Position numbers and translations under genes: made by a program. The notes beneath the pieces are model-generated. The model was not told the DNA's origin, ran no database searches, and was given only the letters and a program-made list of their open reading frames with translations. From the NCBI GenBank assembly GCA_024500155.1, contig CM044880.1:4712001-4776000 (forward strand): a stretch of 64,000 nucleotides of DNA. Direction: 5' to 3'. Source of the stretch: Chenopodium formosanum. Lineage: Eukaryota > Streptophyta > Magnoliopsida > Caryophyllales > Amaranthaceae. Of the stretch, positions 59,990 through 64,000 are shown piece after piece. Each line of letters opens with the position of its first letter. Position 1 is the first letter of the stretch.

Positions 59990-61175
59990 TCATTCTCGAT
60001 AAGTTGCATTGGATGATCTTAGCATGTAACTTATGTTGATACTGTATCTAAAGCTACTATTATGTATCTCAATTTTTGCTAGATTTTGAATTCTTCTGTT
60101 CTAATTTCTAAGTAGATTAGTTATCAGGCCACAAGATATGAAGATGTCCTGTTTATATGTCACTCAAATTGGCTAATGTTTTCGCTCTAAGTTATAAATT
60201 TGGCCTACACTAATAAAATTTTATTTGGACTATTTTCAAGTCCTAATTTAAATAGCAAAATGCCTTCTATGTTTCGTTAATAAGCTAAGAGGTAGACGAA
60301 AATTCAATGTAAACAAAGCTTAATCAGGAAGCTGCAACATGCTATATTCATATTCATTAGCAATAGTAACTTTATTTTTCAGAAAAACAGACATTTTGTC
60401 AACTCATAAAATTTATTCATTATATTGCCAATGGTGTTCTGGCTCTAACATTATATTAATGTTCAAATAATCGTGTTTTATGAACTAAAAACAATTTTGC
60501 ATTTCTATATGAACTATCTTGTTGTATAGTAAGGATGAAATATGTCTCAAGGAGAGTTTGTTTCACGTACCTTAGATCAGATTCTGTGAGCTAAGAATAC
60601 TCGTATAAGGGTATGCAAGTTTGAGAGCACACAAAGGCGTTGATATTCAAATCTTGTACAAGAAAAAAAATATATCAAAGATGGGAGTGGATGTCTATAT
60701 CAAAAGAATATTGCTAGGAGTGTTGTATGGTTATTATGAGGTCTTGAGGAGGCTGAACAGATATATTCCGTCGTCCAAGCGTCTATTTATGTAGGGATTA
60801 TGAAAATGCTAATAATGTGCTCCTAATTCAAAGCATTTCATTGAAGATACCATTCTTCTTTGTACTTTAATCTTTGGGATATATTCATCACTCAACATTG
60901 TCTCCTGGTGTACTATGCACAAACTATAGCCAATTGTTAAGCATCACGTAACACATATTAGTTTATCATTATGGTGAATATATAAATTGTGGAGTGTATG
61001 CTAACATTCGCGCACTTGTGGACCACGCGTCCAGATCTTCCTTACTCCTTGTCAAATCCTTAACAACTTGTTATGCTTTCACCATTGCGCTTAACACAAT
61101 AGGCCTAGTAGAATGTCTATTATATTCTATATATACGTCGTGTGTGTATGTGTATGAGAGATATATGTATGTATC
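59990..61175. other. Spacer between trefoil-plus-tail paralogues 2 and 3
   Basis: Begins with the shared 3' flank ('gatcattctcgataagttgc', 'gtcactcaaattggctaatg' at about 60160). The rest is AT-rich without a recognisable gene. The last ~150 bases are the leader of paralogue 3 and do not clearly match the leaders of the other two. Confidence 0.5.
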
Positions 61176-62081
61176 ATGGACAAGTTTTTAAAGTCCATCA
61201 AAGTGGTAAGTCTCTTTGAACAAAACTGTAATTGTTATCTAACAGCCTGTGAAGACAAGAAAACAATTACTCTTATTCGCAAACACGAGTGGAACGAGTC
61301 TGGAGCACTCCCTAACGGAGCAGAGTGGAGAGTAAAGTGGATAAAAGGTCCAACTGGTGCTTTCACAGGTAAATGCCGCCTTCATAGCATCTACAAAAAG
61401 GTCCTGATGGTTCGCCGTGAAGGTGAATGTCAGCAGGGATATATAAGGGTATACCAAGACCGCTGGCCTTCCCCAGATCAGGGCACTGAGGTTGAATGGA
61501 ACCTCAGCTTGAAGCAAGTCAGTTTCGGAGAAGGTCTTGGGATCGAAGCTCAGCTCACAATTGATTACCAGCAAGTTAGATACTTTCTTGCAGGTCCTAA
61601 ATCTATGATGTGTAGCTATGACAGATTTGCAACTCCTCGATTGGAGCCTCACAGTTCAGCCTGTAAATCGCGCTTGCATAACTGGATAGTACATCAGCTT
61701 GTTGATGCAGAGCAGCTACTGAAACATAAAAAAGATCAGAAGAAACAGAATTCTACTAATAGTAGTAACACTCCTCCACTTCCTCCTACAACTAGTAATA
61801 CTACTACTACAACTACTACTGTTAGTAAAGAGATTGCTGCTGTAAGAACGCCTGTTAGTAACAACGGCGGTCTTCATCAGTTAAGCCAACTTACTGGATG
61901 GAACGTAGGACAGGTGGTTCTGAACTACTTCACTCCTGGGGTTGGTGGTGGTTACTCTCATTATAACTCCGGCCAGAACGTTAATGGCTCCGGTACACAG
62001 ACTAACGGCGATGTGAATGTGCATACTGCTGTTGGTAACACCAGAGATGTTTCTGTCAACTTTTATAGCAGCAGATCTTGA
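61176..62081 (+). CDS. Trefoil-plus-tail protein, paralogue 3, diverged and shorter
   Basis: Single exon, 301 aa. The N-terminal region ('SIKVVSLFEQNCNCYLTACE', 'EWRVKWIKG', 'GKCRLHSIYKKVLMV', 'VEWNLSLKQVS') still follows the trefoil pattern but is strongly diverged from the other two. The Gln/Glu coiled coil is gone: the N-terminal part runs directly into 'YQQVRYFLAGPKSMM', the shared post-coil segment. The helix 'DAEQLLKHKKDQKKQNSTN', the Thr-rich linker ('NTTTTTTTVSKEIAA') and the tail ('GYSHYNSGQNVNGSGTQTNG', 'VSVNFYSSRS') are very like paralogues 1 and 2. No lesion is seen. The pattern indicates constraint or gene conversion acting on the C-terminal half. Confidence 0.72.
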   Translation: MDKFLKSIKVVSLFEQNCNCYLTACEDKKTITLIRKHEWNESGALPNGAEWRVKWIKGPTGAFTGKCRLHSIYKKVLMVRREGECQQGYIRVYQDRWPSPDQGTEVEWNLSLKQVSFGEGLGIEAQLTIDYQQVRYFLAGPKSMMCSYDRFATPRLEPHSSACKSRLHNWIVHQLVDAEQLLKHKKDQKKQNSTNSSNTPPLPPTTSNTTTTTTTVSKEIAAVRTPVSNNGGLHQLSQLTGWNVGQVVLNYFTPGVGGGYSHYNSGQNVNGSGTQTNGDVNVHTAVGNTRDVSVNFYSSRS

Positions 62082-62530
62082 TCATTCTCAAATTATTTGC
62101 AGTAGATAATATTAGCTAGTATGTAATTCATGTTGATTCTGTATCTTAAGCTACTACTGTATTATGTATGCCAATTTTTGCTAGATTTTCCCCCAATTAA
62201 GGGATCAAATTAGATCAGTTACCAGGCCACAAGATATGCAGATGCCCTGAAGTTTATTTGTCACTCAAATTGGCTTAAGTTTTTGCTAAAAGTTAATTAT
62301 AATTAAGAGTTTACGATATATAATGGCCTAGATAGACTGATAAAATGTTACTATTTAGATAAAATTGTTACAGACTTGAATATGTACTGTAACAAAGCGA
62401 AATTTAATAACTCTAGTTAGTAGGCACTATCGCAGTTGCAATTCTTGCAAACATGAGAATTGGGATTTACTAGGAAATAGAAGTAGATGAGGAATTTAGT
62501 TACCTCGAGATAGGTTACTTATGACTTTTA
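62082..62530. other. 3' flank of paralogue 3
   Basis: Carries the same 3' flank motifs as the other two paralogues ('gcagatgccctgaagtttat' at about 62238, 'gtcactcaaattggcttaag' at about 62260). This marks the end of the duplicated block. No gene. Confidence 0.55.
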
Positions 62531-62854
62531 GTGAGTGTTTGGAAAAGTAGTGATTCAAGCAGCTTTTAGTGGTGGAGGTAGCTTTTATGAAAAGTTAAGA
62601 TTATTAGATTTTGAAATTAGAGGTAGCTTTTGAGGTAGCTGTTAAATATTTGATGTATAGTTTTAAAAATAAAATATTGATTCTTATATGTAACAGCTAG
62701 TTAACCACTACTTTACCGAACACTCATACCTAAATTATCTATTTTCACAGCTAATAGCTTGTTGGCAGCTAATAGCTACCTACACAGCTAATCGCTACCT
62801 TCACAACTAACAATTACGGGCTACCTATACAACTATATTTTTCCGAACATGCCC
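62531..62854. mobile_element. PIF/Harbinger-like MITE, 324 bp
   Basis: Left end GTGAGTGTTTGGAAAAGTAG and right end, read inward, GGGCATGTTCGGAAAAATAT form imperfect TIRs; TTA lies on both sides (62528-62530 and 62855-62857). An extra internal end-like sequence ('cactactttaccgaacactc', about 62707-62727) is complementary to the left end over about 20 bases, which suggests a nested or extended copy. Repeats of 'agctaatagct' fill the right half. Confidence 0.6.
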
Positions 62855-63426
62855 TTAATTTTTTACAATAAGTCGTAACCGTCATCTCACAATAGGTAAG
62901 ACTTAAAAATATCTATCACTAAAGTTTTTTTAGGCTTGTAAGTAGTCTGTCTTTTTTATGGGTAATCCATAACCATTTACAAGTAAAATTAAACGTGCTA
63001 AAAAGTTGGACAAGCCAACATTTGATAGGATTGCAACCGACATTCAACATTGGTGATAAAGCTAGCTAAATAAGCTTTTAATTTTGTGAGGTTGAAATAA
63101 AAATTTGTAAATAGGGTCTTTGGCCTTTGGGTAAGTCATAGGAGCCTTTTAAGTACAAGATTTTATGACAAAATTTTAAATAAATCGAATGTATAAAAAA
63201 TAATGTACATCTGTTATAAAAATATTTAAAATGAGCAAAATTTACCCTAATATAAATAAAAGTTATGAAATATTTATAAAGTTACTCTAATTTTATTTGC
63301 TTATTGTGCTTTAAAAAGCTCACATGCGATATTATATATTTTGTCTCAATCAATTGGCTAACTAAAAATCAGATCATACCATGCATATAGAGTGACCCAT
63401 GTATGAAATAACTAACACATGCTAAT
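62855..63426. other. AT-rich intergenic, nothing recognisable
   Basis: No coding sequence, RNA gene or clear repeat is seen in these 570 bases. Confidence 0.5.
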
Positions 63427-64000
63427 TAGGGGTGTCAATTCGGTTAAACAGTTTGAGTTTGGGTTGGGTTTATCAGTTTCGGGTTATAACGGGTCGGTTT
63501 ATAACAGATTGAAATAATAAACGGGTCGGTTTGGGTCGGTTTTGAAAATTATCGGGTCAGTTTGGTTTGGTTTTTTTAATTGCAGTTTCTATTCGGATCG
63601 GGTCCTTATCGGGTCGGGTTCTAGTCGGTTCGGGTCATAATCAATTTGGGTTGAACTGGGTCGGTTTGAAAACGGGTTTAACCCATTTAATGTGGGTTTC
63701 GGTTAAAAACAGTTCGGGTCTTAATCAGGACGGGTCGTAATTGGTTCGGGTCATAATCAGTTTGGGTTTACCTGGGTCGGTTCGAAAATGGGTTTCGGTT
63801 CAAAATAGATCGGGTGAAATCGGGTCCAACCATTATCGTTTCGGTTATAATCGGTTTAGATTGAATTTGGTTGGTTTGAAAACGAGTTTACCCAATTTGA
63901 AACGGGTTTCTAATCAAATCATATCGGGTTAAAATTGAGTCGGATGATTATCGAGTCGAATTAGTCTTATAATGAGTAGGAACGAGTCATGTTATAATCA
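63427..64000. mobile_element. hAT-like element with GGTCGG-type repeats, cut by window end
   Basis: Starts TAGGGGTGTCAATTCGG at 63427, which matches the style of the right end of the giant unit read inward (TAGAGCTGTCAATTTGGG). What follows is a degenerate array of 'cgggtcggttt' and 'ataatcggttt' motifs, the reverse-complement type of the ACCCGA-rich blocks at 6.5-7.9 and 17-18 kb. The right end and target duplication lie outside the window, so the superfamily call rests on the left end and the family resemblance. Confidence 0.5.

Overview
The window is nuclear DNA from a flowering plant, most likely a eudicot. It is AT-rich, its genes carry GT-AG introns, and it holds many short inverted-repeat elements (MITEs), poly(A)/poly(T) tracts and a homogenised satellite. 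Recurring 'tactccgta'-type motifs and the TE style are compatible with Caryophyllales/Amaranthaceae, but I cannot fix the species.

Layout. (1) 1-6.5 kb: a small intact gene for mitochondrial ribosomal protein bS31m/THX (2347-2628, +) and a two-exon minus-strand gene for an unknown four-helix membrane protein built from two similar halves (5146-4089). (2) 6.5-18.15 kb: an 11.6 kb unit bounded by short TIRs and an 8-bp target duplication, with hAT-type signatures. It contains two direct copies of a 1.1-1.3 kb ACCCGA-rich block around about 29 monomers of a ~320 bp satellite, most of them in a 4-monomer higher-order repeat of 1268 bp. (3) 19.1-21.9 kb: complex I subunit NDUFB9 (LYR protein), minus strand, five exons. 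(4) 23.0-28.8 kb: a 13-exon KIN-7 kinesin, minus strand, 902 aa after splicing. (5) 28.8-38.2 kb: a long AT-rich gene-poor interval. (6) 38.2-41.9 kb: a double B-box (BBX18/19-like) regulator, plus strand. The KIN-7/BBX pair matches neighbouring gene pairs I recall from Arabidopsis. (7) 41.9-55.6 kb: a gene graveyard. It contains a two-domain DUF6598-like gene killed by a hAT-like insertion, an in-frame stop and a frameshift. It also holds a decayed exon of a neutral/alkaline invertase, two decayed exons of a FREE1-like FYVE gene, and a dead LINE RNase H domain with a poly(A) tail. (8) 56.1-62.1 kb: three tandem intact single-exon paralogues. Each has an N-terminal DUF569/fascin-like beta-trefoil-type region, a variable linker (Q-rich coiled coil in two), and an almost invariant Gly/Asn/Thr/Val-rich tail. 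(9) 62.5-64 kb: a PIF/Harbinger-like MITE and the start of another hAT-like element related to the giant one.

The housekeeping genes (bS31m, NDUFB9) serve mitochondria and the KIN-7 and BBX genes act in microtubule function and light signalling. They form no operon-like unit. The two parts most likely to be undescribed are the satellite-carrying giant hAT-like unit and the tandem trefoil-plus-tail family, whose tail looks like a self-assembly module. All family names come from recognising sequence by eye; no database was searched.
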